Below, piece after piece: positions 20,950 through 32,711 of a stretch of DNA of 64,000 nt (position 1 is its first letter; each line of letters begins with the position of its first letter). The translations under genes were made by a program, and so were the position numbers. The stretch is from Sclerodactyla briareus (lineage: Eukaryota > Echinodermata > Holothuroidea > Dendrochirotida > Sclerodactylidae): assembly GCA_026419785.1 (NCBI GenBank), contig JAODTK010003309.1:62001-126000 (forward strand), read 5' to 3'. The notes under the pieces were generated by a model. That model was not told the DNA's origin. It worked only from the letters and a program-made list of their open reading frames with translations, and did no database searches.

Positions 20950-23900
20950 ACTTGAGAGCAGTTATTTTGGGCTTGTGTCTTCCCTCCCCCCCCCCCCCCC
21001 TCACTCACCGCCGAACCTCATTGGTCTCCCAACTCTCCGCATGCATTTCCGCCACTTCTGGTTCGAATTCACATTTGACACGGGTTCATGACCTCTCTAC
21101 AGTTGATGAAATAGCTCCATGGGAAAACCCCTCAGAAGATTACCTTTGATCAAGGTTTTTGATGTTGGTACAATCACTCCGGCAAAACGATAACCAACAT
21201 CAACACCGAAGCCAGGAGTCGCGACACAACACCAACATATACACGTGTGATGATAATTGGAAAACTCAACACCGACACCAACACTTCAGTCACTTTAATT
21301 AGGGTTAAAAAAAAAACATCATCACTTTTGGAATTAATACAGTTGACCTATTCAAATGTCATTATCTAACAGGGTGTGTTCATGTTAGTGATGGCAAAAT
21401 AACTTATGTAGAAAAAGTATGTCAATTTGACCACTTTTTTTTTTTTAGGATTCCAGAACCGTCTTTCTGTAGGGTACCCTAAATTGAAGACTGAGTGCTC
21501 AGATCAGATAATATAGGTAATTTTCTGGACACCAAGGCATTCCACCATATGTCCGATGCTGTCCACCAATTCAAGTGATGAGTATATGTATATCTATCTA
21601 CTCTCTCTCGCTCTCACAAAAAAAGGTTATACTTGCTTGCAACCCCTTCCAACTCCCGAGGGGTCCGCCTTGCGCTGAATACTCTATAGAATACATCTCA
21701 CACTGCCTACAAAGATTTGTTGGCACTCGCAGGACGGTGTCAGGCAGATGATGGTAGGCTATCCATATCCGTAATATTCCCATTCGTGCAAATTGACCCA
21801 TGCATGTCCATGGCTAGAAATTCATGTTTCACTAGGGTAATGCTGACGCCATTCTTTCACTAACCCTTAAACTAACTACGGTACCGAGGCCCGGGAATGA
21901 TATTGCCTGATCGCGGTGAGTGGATGCCGCCTGGCATGTTATCCCCTGAGCTAGTAAGTACTCACTGAATCTATTTCTATTATACGTGCACTTTTCCACC
22001 TACCCGCATCTCAAACACGTCTCCACACTAGTATATGATAGGCTGACGTTTCAGAACACTGACATGCCTTGTACTGTTGTAGAGGGAGAATTATTTGTCT
22101 AGCTGGGCGCAGCTGCACATGACGCTAATAGGCCGGAAAATGTTTTCAGAGTGTCACATGTAGGCTCTCTCATAATTTTCTGTAGTCGCTGATGTCACAT
22201 AGGTCGTCATGGAAATACAGAGCCTATCATGCCAGCCCTTCTCATCGCCGCCACACTGGAGGAGGAGTGGTGGACTCACAATTGATACCTACAGATTAGA
22301 CGTTCTTTCATATTCCTAGCACTACTATTTGCTGAAGTTTATGGTCGCTCAATTCGGCCTGTTGCCTTTGGCGAAACAACTATAAATTGCAGTTTTGGGC
22401 CGAGGTCTGTTCTGCAGAGGTTGTTTTCTGGGTGTGAGGAGGGCGCCATTGCACTGGTTGCACTAGGTTGATTTCTTGCTGTAGAAGAGCTATTTAATTA
22501 ATATAGGTAATCTGTGATCAGGCCGCCTATTAGGCTAATATCGTAAAACGCTCACAATCATGAGTCGCCGTACGCCAGTGGTTATTAGCGAAAGGTTGTG
22601 ATTGGATAAATAATCACCAGCTAGATAATATATAGGCTACACACCCATGCAACCTGTACAGGAGAGTGGTGGAGCCTCGTCCGATAGAGACAACACGATT
22701 ACGTTCGACAAGTACAGAATTCAAGCCCGTCAAACCTCGAGTGTACCATAAACCCGGTCATCCTAAAACCAAGAAGGTAAAACAGAATAATTTCGTAACT
22801 CCTTATATCATGTACTTTGCATAATGAACCACTGTTGTGTCTGGTTGTTTCAACATTGACACAAGAGGGCACTTTTCCTTGAGGTCAGCAATCGAATAAA
22901 AAGATTATCCATATTTCAAGAAAGAATATCATTATAAATCATGGGGTTACTTATGACTTGCTTATTAAACTTTTGAATGGAGTTTCAGAGATATTGGTAT
23001 GCCACAATTGATTGATTTATTGGATGGAATGGCTACGCAGTGTTGGTGTGTTAACATTTGCCTGAGTTGTTTACAGTTCGAGCTCTGCACTGCAGTCGGC
23101 AGTCACAGCAGCATCGCCAAATTATTAGGGAGATTTAGAAACTAACAAACAAGTAATGTTCTTCGTTTTCAAGGGAATTCTATGAAACGAGGACGAATAT
23201 TGTTTGTCAAGAGGAGAATTTTGTAATATCCCAAAATAATGCAGATAGCAGACTATATTTGTATTCGAAGAACTGGATTAAATTCAATTGTACTCTCATG
23301 CACCCATTAACCTTTATCCGTAATTTCCACTTCATCTCTTATTTGTATACTCAAACAAATACGAAATATGTCCTTTATATTCTTTTAAGTATAATCTCCA
23401 TTGCATGTAGAGAACGGCAAGCCCGAGCTCGCTGATTGTCAGGGTGCTGTGAGTGATACGAGACGTTCGCAAATGAGGTACATGTTCGCACGTGAAAAGT
23501 GTTGCACATGTATATTTTACCTAACGGTTTTCGACACCGATATCGTTATCTGTGGCATAATTTCCGGCCTCGCTAATATATGTCATAGACGTAGGCCACT
23601 CGAATGTATGCTCTGAATAAAATATAAAAAAAACCTTAACAAGCTACATTACTGCTAAGAGACCTCTCATAGAGAAACGAATAAAATCGGACGATAAATC
23701 GGACATCCCAGAATAGAAACTGGGAGAATATCGAAAGGCGAAGGGTGATTTCCACATCGGATGGGTTTCATAATTAGCAAATCAGGTCGTTATAGTGTTT
23801 CAGCCCTACTGATAAGGGAATGGCATTTGTGTGCCAAGGATCGCACTCCTGTGGTGTCGTTTAAACTACTGCAGGCTAAATGACCTGCTGTGCGCAGTCA

Positions 23901-24210
23901 TCTTAATTGACAATCGTTGGGCCAATTTGAAAAAAGAAAATAGAAGTCGTCATGAAATCTCTATAAACTCAGAAGTTTTCTGACTTTTGCTTGTTTCTGA
24001 ATATCACCCACGTACCAAGTGTTGGAAGGGGAGCTTAGCTTGATACAGGTGGTTCGTTTTCTCGTTGGGGTGGAAATTTCCATCTGTTTTCGTAATTATA
24101 AGGATGTAAGGTATTTTGTTCAGTACCGTATCTGAAGCTGCATATTCTATATAGAGAAGAGAGTATTGTTGTACTGGAAGTTTAACAATAATTACGCTCA
24201 CTTTCTCTCG
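20950..24210. other. 3.3 kb with no recognised feature
   Basis: Long stretch with few open frames. A C-run lies at 20986-21000 and CAACACC-type motifs at 21190-21290. A 71-codon frame at 23401-23616 and a 67-codon minus frame at 21801-21598 have no known domain. If a host gene's introns or non-coding transcripts are here, I cannot see them. Confidence 0.5.
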
Positions 24211-24218
24211 AATATAAC

Positions 24219-24725
24219 CAATGTTGTAGTCGAGGCCGCTATACTTTCAAGGCCAAGGCCGATGCCGAGGCCACAACCCTCGCGGGCAAGGCCGAGGCCG
24301 AGGCATCTCGCTCGAGGCCAAGGCCGAGGCCGCACTATCCGAGGCCGAGGCCTAGACCGAGGCCAACTGAACGTATTCAAACAATGTTAAATTTTAACTG
24401 GGTAGGAATGTCAACCTACCTTGTAGACATGAAACAAGGGCACTTTGTAAATGTCTTCATTACTAGACATGACATTTTATCAGTTACTGTGTGCTGAGAG
24501 TGATACAAACTGTAACATACAAACCTGTAACATTTGGTACAGAACCTATTAATACAAATTTGTATGTGAAAACTTGAGCACAAGCTGGCTGTGTCTTCTA
24601 AGAACTTTGGTGGAACCAACAACTTCTGTAAAGTATTTTGTTATAGAATTTGAAATAGACACGGCCCGGCCTCGACCAAATTTCCGAGGCCGGCCTCGAG
24701 GCCAAGACCGACCTCCAGTCCTCCA
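24219..24725. mobile_element. Hexamer-array element A, (GGCCGA)n at both ends
   Basis: Left part (24230-24365) is a degenerate array of GAGGCC/AAGGCC hexamers. The right part (24660-24720) holds the same hexamer mixed with its complement GGCCTC. The unique interior is about 300 bp. The left end reads CAATGTTGTAGTCGAGG, resembling CAGTGTTGG at the better-defined element at 33535. Flanking 8-mers AATATAAC and AATAATAC agree at six of eight positions, so a hAT-type target duplication is possible but unproven. Arg/Pro-rich frames across the left array are repeat translations. Confidence 0.5.
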
Positions 24726-24739
24726 AATAATACACCTCG

Positions 24740-25230
24740 TGTTAAGTACACTCTATCGATAGAAAAGTATTGTATTATCTTTTGGAGCTTGCCACCCATG
24801 TGAAATGTTATGAGCCTATTCCCGAAAATCTATTGTCGTTTATTGTTTGCTTTCTAAGCTCGTGCAGTTCAGAACAAAATACTAAATGCGTTTTCTGTTC
24901 AATAATTAGACAATATTGGTGTCTGAACAATTAATAATCATTAGCCAAACGGAAAACTTACCTCTCCATACGTACTGACCCTACACTAGTTCAACTTTGA
25001 AAAGTGCGCTTCAGCCTTACCGCTGTGAGGGAGAGGGGCGGTAGCATATCGCTGGGGAAGCATTTTTAATAATTGATCACCCAATTTGTCATTTCATATT
25101 TCTCGGTTATGGAGAAGTCCGAAGGAACTCGTGCACTCGGGCTGGTCTATGTATGTGACGCCTATAGCTTGCGATCAGTCGAGCCTGCCTCGTCGCGTAA
25201 AATTCATACTTGGTAGAGTGATTTATCCAT
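24740..25230. other. Stretch with no recognised feature
   Basis: An 80-codon frame at 25086-25328 has no motif. Nothing else seen. Confidence 0.45.
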
Positions 25231-25234
25231 GTAT

Positions 25235-25267
25235 AGGTCGAAGGTCAACGGAGGTCAACAGAGGTCA
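25235..25267 (+). promoter_or_regulatory. Cluster of four AGGTCA-like half-sites (DR1, DR4, DR4)
   Basis: Half-sites AGGTCG (25235), AGGTCA (25242), AGGTCA (25252) and AGGTCA (25262) lie in one direction with spacers of 1, 4 and 4 bases. Direct AGGTCA repeats bind nuclear receptor dimers in animals. It could equally be a short 10-bp tandem repeat, and no promoter or gene start is visible nearby. Confidence 0.35.
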
Positions 25268-25611
25268 AACATTGACTCTAGCTGAGTCGACATTGTCTGG
25301 ACCGACCGAGCGGATATATGTTGGATAGGTTCCCGACTCAGGAACGCTATACATTTTGGTGCCAATCAAGTTTAAACTATTTGGTGAAATTGTTGCTGCT
25401 ATTATCGGCTTGTAATCAATCTGTAGTGAAGATCGAGCTCATATTTGGTATGAGTGTTGCCCATAATTAGTACATGGACCCTATTGTTTTGGGTGGAGGT
25501 AAATAGCCATCTGTGGTAAAACATTGAAAATCCTTGTAATCATGCTTTTCGATGCAAATTTCTGATCACCATATATGTGACGGTAGTCAAACAATGATAC
25601 AGACAAATCCT

Positions 25612-25790
25612 GTCTAATAGATCGAAAATTCAAGATTCTTGGTCGACAATTCAAGATTATAGGTCGATAATCCGAGATTATCGGTCGATAATCCAAGATT
25701 ATCGGTCGATATTATTCGAGATTGTCGGTCGAGAATCTTGGTTTATCGGTCGAAAATCCAAGATTGTCAGTTGAGAATCCAAGATTATCA
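25612..25790 (+). repeat. Minisatellite of 21-bp units with internal dyad symmetry
   Basis: Eight or nine units of about 21 bp close to AGATTATCGGTCGATAATCC. Each central unit contains GATTATCG-GT-CGATAATC, a perfect inverted repeat with 8-base arms. Units are cleanest at 25660-25710 and decay outward; isolated related motifs (CCTGGTTTATTGGTCGATAA) continue to about 25880. Confidence 0.85.
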
Positions 25791-26044
25791 AAATGATCCC
25801 GTTAAACCTGGATTATCAAACGAGAATTCAGATTTGAAGTATTTCTACGACAACCCTGGTTTATTGGTCGATAAAGGCAAGGTTATCGAATCAGCGTTGC
25901 CATATTGACCGTTTCTTACCACATCTCATGCATTTCGCACATTTTGGCCGTTTGGTCAGTGGTCTTCTCCGTCATCGCACAATTTTTTTTCTAGAGAATT
26001 AGGAATGGTGTGTAGATGCCTATGTAATAGTATCAGTGAATCAT

Positions 26045-26360
26045 TCGGCATATTTGTAGTAAGGGGGGGGGGAGGGGTTGGCGCTGGGCCACCGTAGTGT
26101 TGCGCTTTCCGGCAAACAGGACTTGATTCTGATATGTGGCTACCTGAGATCCTGGATTCCGACTCAACGGATTTCGGGCCTGGATCTTGGGCAGGAGCAC
26201 TTTAATATTTCCGTGGCCTGTTGGTGTGAGATTGCCGTTTTGAGTTGCAAATGTGTGGTGGTTTGTCACAATACTTGAACCAGTTGAATGACTTGACCAG
26301 TCGGACATATGACTTAAGTAAGTCTAATTCGTGATGCGTTTGTGTTCATGGGGTGCCTGT
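26045..26360 (+). repeat. Dispersed repeat, family R2, copy 2
   Basis: Same-orientation copy of 13040-13345, starting at a G-run after TAGTAAGG. It lies just upstream of the LINE at 26380. Confidence 0.65.
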
Positions 26361-26379
26361 GCGTCTGTCAACTACCATT

Positions 26380-27990
26380 AATCCGTTTCTACCCTGAACT
26401 GATGGTGGCAAAATCCCAAAATTCTACCCTGAACTGATGGTGGCAAAATCCCAAAAGAGTATTCACGTGGTGACATCACTATATCCTGTAAAATTCTCCG
26501 TCGGAAGAGTACGGAAAGTTCTCCGTAGTCTTAATCAAAAAAAGTCAAATGGCCTTGACAAGATTCCTGCTATCCGTTCTCAAGCGCTGTGCTCCTGAAC
26601 TTGCTACTGTTCTCAACAAACTCTCCGAACTGTCTTACTGTCCTGGCATCTTTCCTTCCTCCTGGAAGCTAGCCCATGTAGTCCCGGTTCCTAAAAAAGG
26701 CGACAAAGTCATCCCTAATCCATCCCTTCTAACTACTACCCAATAGCATTCACCTCTCAACTTTCCAAGGTTATGGAATCAGTCATCATTGAGCAACTTT
26801 CCATTTCGTAAGCGGAATCAATCGGTGGCCGCCTAGCTTATGTTACCCATATCTGGTCAACTTTTTAGACCTGTCTGGTGAGAGCCGGGTAATTGCTCTC
26901 GACATTTCTAAAGCCTTTGATCGTGTCTGGCATCGTGGACTTCTACATTTGGTCCCTACCCTTCGCTGATGTACTGTATTCCTGACTTCTGTGCTCGCTC
27001 AATAATTCAAGCTTTTTGATAGATTTACATCCGCAGATCATTTGATCAGCGCAGGAGTGTCTCAGGGATCTGTAATCTCTCACACTTTGGTGTCCTTCCT
27101 CTTCATCAATGACCTTCTTGATACCGTCTCTTGCTCAGTCTTCTCTTTTACTGATGACACCAGCCGGGTTTCGATCGTCCTTCCAACGTCCTTGCCGGGC
27201 TTCGACCGCTGCGCTCTTCCGTCAGGCAGAACCTTCCCATTGTAAGTCAGTATGGTTGTGATATCCTGGCCACCTTCACTCTAAGAAGACTGAATAGCGC
27301 ATCATCTTTCGAAAGTGTGACAGACGTTCCCCTAACAGTGCTTTTAACGGTTCTGACCTGAGATTCTCGGATTCTGTAGTCCTCCTTGGGAAACGCCTGA
27401 CTTGTTGGAATTGCAAAGCGTGTCTCTCAGAAACTTGGATTCCTCTTCCCCCTGTCCCCATCTCGAATACTGTTCCCACGTTCGGGAGGAGCAACTCCTA
27501 CTGTTGGAATTGGAATTCTTGATAAGATCCAGTCTACAGCCATTAGACTTATTGGTGATGACTCTGTCACTTCTTCTCTACATAGTCTTGCGCACCGCAG
27601 ATATGTGGCAGCTCTCTAGCTAGTCTACCGTTACTTCTTCGGGCAATGCTTTTCAGAGGTGAGATCTATTATGCCATGTGCCCTCATCCCATCTCTTGTT
27701 TTTCGGTTGACATGCATCATGCACCGCTTCACTGTTTGTATCCTGCAGTCCGCTCTGTCTCTCACTCTGCCTCATGCATTGTCAGAGCCTCTCGCCTTTG
27801 GTATATTCTGCCATCTGCCTGCTTCTCCTCCTGTCTACAACATTCAGCTCTTCAAAAAAGCTAATAGTCAACAAGCTGTCTCTCGCTACTCTTTTAGTTT
27901 CTTCCTCTCAGCTTCTTTCTCTGGCGAGCCTCGCCATAGGTTTTTTCCTTTGCCCGTCTTCCACCCATAAAACAGAGGAAACGGTCGAAG
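26380..27990 (+). pseudogene. Jockey/CR1-like LINE, reverse transcriptase to 3' end
   Basis: Nearly the whole reverse transcriptase half is readable with frame changes. Blocks are VRKVLRSLNQKKSNGLDKIP near 26510, LKRCAPELATVLNKLSELSY and FPSSWKLAHVVPVPKKGDK (26580-26710), SGESRVIALDISKAFDRVWH near 26880-26935 (motif A), INAGV/SAGVSQGSVIS at about 27045 (motif B), and FSFTDDTSR near 27147 (motif C; the usual FADD with T for A, both aspartates kept). The C-terminus follows: LGFLFPLSPS, STAIRLIGDDSVTSSLHSL (27535-27590) and PPVYNIQLFKKANS near 27830-27870. The 5' half is missing. A perfect 35-bp tandem duplication sits at its left edge. Confidence 0.9.
26387..26456 (+). repeat. Perfect 2 x 35-bp tandem duplication
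   Basis: The unit starting TTCTACCCTGAACTGATGG and ending CAAAATCCCAAAA occupies 26387-26421 and is repeated exactly at 26422-26456. It lies at the start of the LINE reading frame and, at 35 bases, shifts the frame. Confidence 0.97.
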
Positions 27991-28079
27991 TCTGGATTCG
28001 TCCTTGAATAAGAAGTCGGCCACTCTACGGCACTTCACTCCTACACTGCAAGAACTTGAGAGAGAGTCACATGGTGATT

Positions 28080-28410
28080 CTATCAACTACTTGCTCCATG
28101 GAACCGCCACATTGATCTTGTTCTATAGCTGGATCTAGGGCCTTTTCCTTTCTTGGAGGATGACTCATCCTCTGCCGAGTCGACTAGCGTCTCTTGGGCG
28201 GAGTCACCTCTTCTGACATATCCCTGATATCAGAGTCCAAGTATGGCTCTGGTTGTGCTTTCTGTTTCTGGCCCTTCCCGTTTTGAGAGGCATATAGTGG
28301 TTTGTTGTGGCAGTTATGCCGTGTGTGAAATCCGAACTATCGACGAGCGCTTCTTGGACGCAAGATGACAACTTGCGTCGATGCGCGAGGAATGGCATGT
28401 TCACGAACCT
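28080..28410. other. Stretch with no recognised feature
   Basis: Lies between the LINE 3' end and the palindrome-rich tract. Nothing identified. Confidence 0.45.
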
Positions 28411-28414
28411 TATC

Positions 28415-28765
28415 TGATAGTGCGAATAATTGCACGACTATTAGCGATCGATCGTACGATCGGTAGCGTGTCGCTACGATTAATCGTGCGAGTGGTCTCC
28501 CGTCACCACGATTGATCGTACGCTCGGTCGCTGCTCGCCGCGACTAGTCGCACGATAACCTACGATTGATCTTGCAAGTGATCTTCTATAATCGTTTGAG
28601 CTCGCACGATTACTCGTACCACCAATCGCATGATGACCTACCACCGGTCGTGAGAGCAGTCGTAGCTTGCGACTGCTACAGAGATCGTTGAAAGGAGCTA
28701 CCGATTGGTCGTACCCAACCGGTCAACACCAATCGCACGATCTAACAATCGTGCGATCTGGTGTG
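28415..28765. repeat. Palindrome-rich CGATCG / TCGCACGAT tract
   Basis: About 350 bases dense in ATCGTGCGA, TCGCACGAT, CGATCGTACGATCG and ACCGGTC-type motifs on both strands. The right edge is a hairpin, ACACCAATCGCACGATC facing AATCGTGCGATCTGGTGT with a short loop (about 28727-28764). This looks like the subterminal part of a fold-back or MITE-like element. The matching left terminus was not found. Confidence 0.65.
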
Positions 28766-28769
28766 ACTG

Positions 28770-29500
28770 GGGCTTCATTACATTCGAAATTTCAGTCAGC
28801 ATACCGGCGTAATCACTCCACGAGAACTGCACTGATGTCCTGGAGCCTTTGACGCTCACGTATTCTCGGATTCACTGTCCATATATAATGAAGTGTAATA
28901 TCAAAAAACAAAAAAAAAAAGAAAGCTGTGTTGACAACATCCGGAGTTAGATGGCGGACAATATTCTGGTTACTCAACGACATCAAGAACGAAGTCATTC
29001 AGTTCCGCTTCCCTGTTTCCTCAACGACAGCACGGAACTACTGTCAACCTACAGGTGGGGGTCACCCTGGTCGAACCAACGACGACTGTTGAAGACCTCG
29101 GGCGTACTTTGACGCTCTCACAATCAGGTCTGTAAAACCTGTCAGCAAAAACCAGGATATTGAATCGTAGTGCAATCTGAAAGTTGAATCACGCTCTCAT
29201 AACTTCCAGATTAGATTTTTGCAACGGTATTCTATATGGCATTGATGCGCAGCATATTACACGTCTACAAAGGACCCAGACCTCAGCTGCACGTATGGAC
29301 ACATCCACACAAAAATATGATCACATCACCCCTGCTTTCGTTGATATACACTGGCTGCTTGTAATTGCACGGATTAAACTAAAAATGCTTTATATGCTTT
29401 TCAAGATTCTCCACAACTCCACCCGGCCTACCTATCTCTCTACTCTGGTTGCCGCCATGGTCCCCTCGCTCCTGTTACAATTGGGCCAATGCGTATGCGC
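28770..29500 (+). pseudogene. LINE remnant, RT palm fragment and C-terminal region
   Basis: Near 28780-28830 the plus strand reads LHSKFQSAYRRNHSTRTAL, the conserved 'FQSAYRxxHSTETAL' block of CR1/L2 LINEs. After an internal loss, 29184-29440 reads NHALITSRLDFCNGILYGID, then ITRLQRTQTSAAR, KYDHITPAFVDIHWL and IKLKMLYMLFKILHN, the conserved C-terminal domain. Most of the catalytic palm (motifs A to C) is gone. Frame continues only through the second block. Confidence 0.85.
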
Positions 29501-29504
29501 AGAG

Positions 29505-30925
29505 AAGGCGGGGGGTTCGGAGACAGAACCCTCATCCCCACTCTTGACCCAATGGGCCAATATTGTTTTTAAACACAGAAACCCTTTTTTGTACAGTAGA
29601 CTTCAGATGTTGCAACAGCGTATGTCCAAGGGTCCATAAATTGCATTTATCGGCCAATAGGGAGGGTGAGCCTATAAATGAAGCGCACCTCTTCCCCTTG
29701 GGACCCAAACTCACTCAAAAACCCCCTGCCCCCACTTCCTCCGAACCCTCCCTCCCCCCAACCCCCGAGTATAATCGTCGTAGGCCACTGCATGTGGTCA
29801 TCAGAGTGCGCGCCATATGCAGGAGGTGCGGCTGGAGCCATGCGACTATAATAGGAGCAACTTTGGTGCATGGTCTTTTTCTTACTCGGCATCACTCGTT
29901 TCGAACGCTTTACCTCTCCCCATCCGCACCGCGCAATCCATCTCTTTCTCAATGAGAAACATTAGTGAAGCGCTTCGACCCTGATATTATTATTATTATT
30001 ATTATTATTATTACGATTATTATCAGTATTAAGAGAGAAGGATGCCATAAGGAGTCCCTCTGATAATGTCAGGTGACAAGTTATAAGGGTACTTTGATGA
30101 TACTCGTTCTTGACAGGAAGATTAGGATTAAGATTAAAATTCGGGTTTTTAGTCTTGTATCAAGACAGCGTCCTCCTTACATAGCCTTTTGACGCAGGGC
30201 GTTTGACTTCTGTTCACCTCGTACTCAGCCTCATTCACTCATATGTGCAGGGTGGCCCTTTAACCAATCGGTGATTTGCCTAAACAAACTCCTGGCGACT
30301 TCGTTCTTGCTCGCTGTCGAGCTGAATCATGAACGGGACTAGTGGGCGGTGCAAGTCAACGATGATTGCGCAATCGGAGTTTCTCTCTTTAATTTACTAA
30401 ATTATTACGGGTAACGGCTATTCCTGCTGGAAAATTACTCTATTGAGCTGATCTGGAATTGTTTAGACAACCTCCACCTTAGTTTCGGCTTACTGGATGG
30501 ATATTCTTCTTTATTTCCCCATATGAATGATTCATATTTTTCCGAACGTCTACCAAACAAGCCGCAATACGCCTGCGCATAGCCGAAACAGTGGCTTCAG
30601 TCAATTTAGGCTTCATGCATCATTCTTCGTATAAATTCGCATTTTCGGTGTTGTAAAAGGTACTTGAAAGTCTTCTGTATATATTCATGACCTTAATATG
30701 GGGCGATCTTCCGCGGAAATCTATTCAGGGTTGCTCCCACCATATCAACGCCGTGTGCTTCTGATGACTGACATCTACGTCACCTAATCGTAATGAGCAA
30801 AATCCCGATTTTTGATTTGGTCAACGACGTCCTGCAACGATATGTTTGGTGATTATATATCGTGGTATATACTAAAGAGCGATAGCCCCCTCTATTCTAG
30901 GAACGGCTTCTCTATATCGTCTGCT
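29505..30925. other. Mostly unannotated, with an (ATT)n microsatellite
   Basis: The (ATT)n run is at 29985-30013. Pro-rich frames at 29563-29955 have no domain. The rest, 30015-30925, shows nothing I recognise. Confidence 0.5.
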
Positions 30926-30929
30926 TTAG

Positions 30930-31200
30930 CTAGCGGCTCCTCCTTACACGACTAGCGACTTACCCCCAGGTCATTGGCAACCTGATGGGGACCTTGCCTG
31001 CCCCACCCAGCATGCACGTTCGCTCGCGACCTACTACACCCCTGGTAGCCAACGCGCGTCGCGTACTTCTGTTACCTCGCAGGTTCCTACTTTTACAAGT
31101 GGGTAGCGTGTGACATTCGAGGAGACATGCCTTGTCTAACAGCACTTGCGAAATGATGAATGATCTTAGGTCCGGAGCTCTACCGACTAATTCTCCTCAC
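30930..31200 (-). mobile_element. tRNA-derived SINE (family S1)
   Basis: Minus-strand head GGAGAATTAGTCGGTAGAGC resembles a tRNA A box with a small deletion. GTCTCCTCGAATGTC follows as a B-box-like element. The body includes GTTAGACAAGGCATGTC, GTTGGCTACC, GTAGTAGGTCGCGAGCG and ATCAGGTTGCCAATG, all shared with the copy at 52823-53170. No target duplication was identified. Confidence 0.75.
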
Positions 31201-31316
31201 TTCGTGTCACTTTGTGTGAATTTTTATGCAGCCATTTGTTTAGTTTTTCGAACGTGTATTGACAGCACGAAATGGCGTGTTTGCAATGTATATACCATGA
31301 GTGATATACATGGGGT

Positions 31317-31343
31317 ATAATATATATATATATATATATATAT
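31317..31343. repeat. (AT)n microsatellite
   Basis: About 13 TA units followed by TCATATAAG. Confidence 0.95.
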
Positions 31344-31349
31344 CATATA

Positions 31350-32605
31350 AGCCTGAAACGAGTGTCCACTATGTTCAACTGGCATGAGCCATCTCCCTAA
31401 ATTTTTTTATGTCTTTACCGCCATTCTCCGTATGTTCAAGGTTCTAACGGCTTTTGGGCACCATCTTGGTTCTGAGACATGCTAAAAGATTGGAATTATG
31501 TTTTGTGTGTTTGCGATAACGGAAAATATATGAATGCTATTTTGTTTGAAACTCGCATCAACTGTTTCGACTGATCTGCGTCTTTTCTTAACTTTACCAT
31601 GTCTGGCAGCCATTTTGGACGCCATTTGAAAAAAAATCGACTTTTCCCATCTTGCATGGCGGCATTCTTTTTTCTGACGAACTAGACACCTTTGGCTACG
31701 CAAATTCAGTTGAAAACAGATTCTTTACAATTTTTTCGCAGATTGGTAAAAAAATCTAAAATCTCGTCTAATTTCGGGTTACTACAATGTAGAATTACAT
31801 AAAGGTTGTTCAACACACGAGACACCCCGCCATGGAACGGCACACTGCTGATGACGCTCTTCAGAGCAGAAACTGCAGTCCCAGGTATCTGTCTTCAGCA
31901 TAATAAAAGGCTATACAACCCATTCACAAAGCTCAATTGGTGCATGTGCCTATACAGTGGCAGCCCAACAATTTACCAACTCCAAGCCTACACTAATCTG
32001 CCTCTAACAAATTGGCACTGCGCATATTTTATGCACCGGGCCTGCAAGAAGTCTGTCGACATATGAAGAAACCGACAGAACATACCACGTACACAGAAGC
32101 CTACTCATGTCGCCAACGCCCGGCAGGCGGCTTAGAAGGCCATGCAACACAACTTGTTCACCAAAACTTGTATTGCTCACATGCACCGACTTACTAAAGT
32201 CTACCAATATATAAATGGGAGACACCTAAGATCCGTGCAACGCACTTGTTCGAGTCACCAGCACCCAAATCACATGACCTAATTCCAGGCATAAGAAGTC
32301 ATACAAAGAAACTTTGTTCCTTGCCGTCACTCCATAAAGTTCGGCATAAAACCGACGCATCCCAGTCGGAATATGCAACAATTGACGCCCATAATGGCAT
32401 TCAATTAATGCCACCACCCCACGAAACACTTAAGTTGCTTTTTTTGCCTATAGTGACCGAGCGCCAACTCTTATATCCCTATTGGTTCATTATATTAATA
32501 TATTACATTCATTAATTTATCATCATTAATTCATATTTTAAATAGATACGCCGGTGAAAATTTAACTCAGGATTCACAGCTGACAACTCGTTCTCGTTTA
32601 CAGAT
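31350..32605. other. Stretch with no recognised feature
   Basis: 31600-31640 has a GCAGCCATTTTGGACGCCAT motif of the kind often seen in dispersed repeats. Frames at 31806-32066 and 32246-32515 have no recognised domain. The first exon and promoter of peptide gene 2 may lie here. Confidence 0.45.
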
Positions 32606-32609
32606 TCTC

Positions 32610-32711
32610 CCACGTTACACGTTGATCAGCTGGTCTGGGTGTGATATTGGGGTTCCATGCAGTAATGCCCTGTTCCTATGTTTTAATATTGCCCATCTCG
32701 TTCCTTGACAG
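32610..32711 (+). other. Intron 3' end of peptide gene 2
   Basis: Ends TTCCTTGACAG at 32711, directly before the coding exon. It aligns with the region upstream of gene 1 on the minus strand (6984-7090), sharing GATCAGCTG and GCCCATC at matching distances from the acceptor. Confidence 0.6.

Noticed and set aside
24166-24390. Arg/Pro-rich frames on both strands that could look like a basic protein
   Set aside because: Made entirely of the GGCCGA hexamer array.
25612-25790. CRISPR-like array of repeats
   Set aside because: Units are contiguous with no unique spacers, and the context is animal nuclear DNA full of LINEs.
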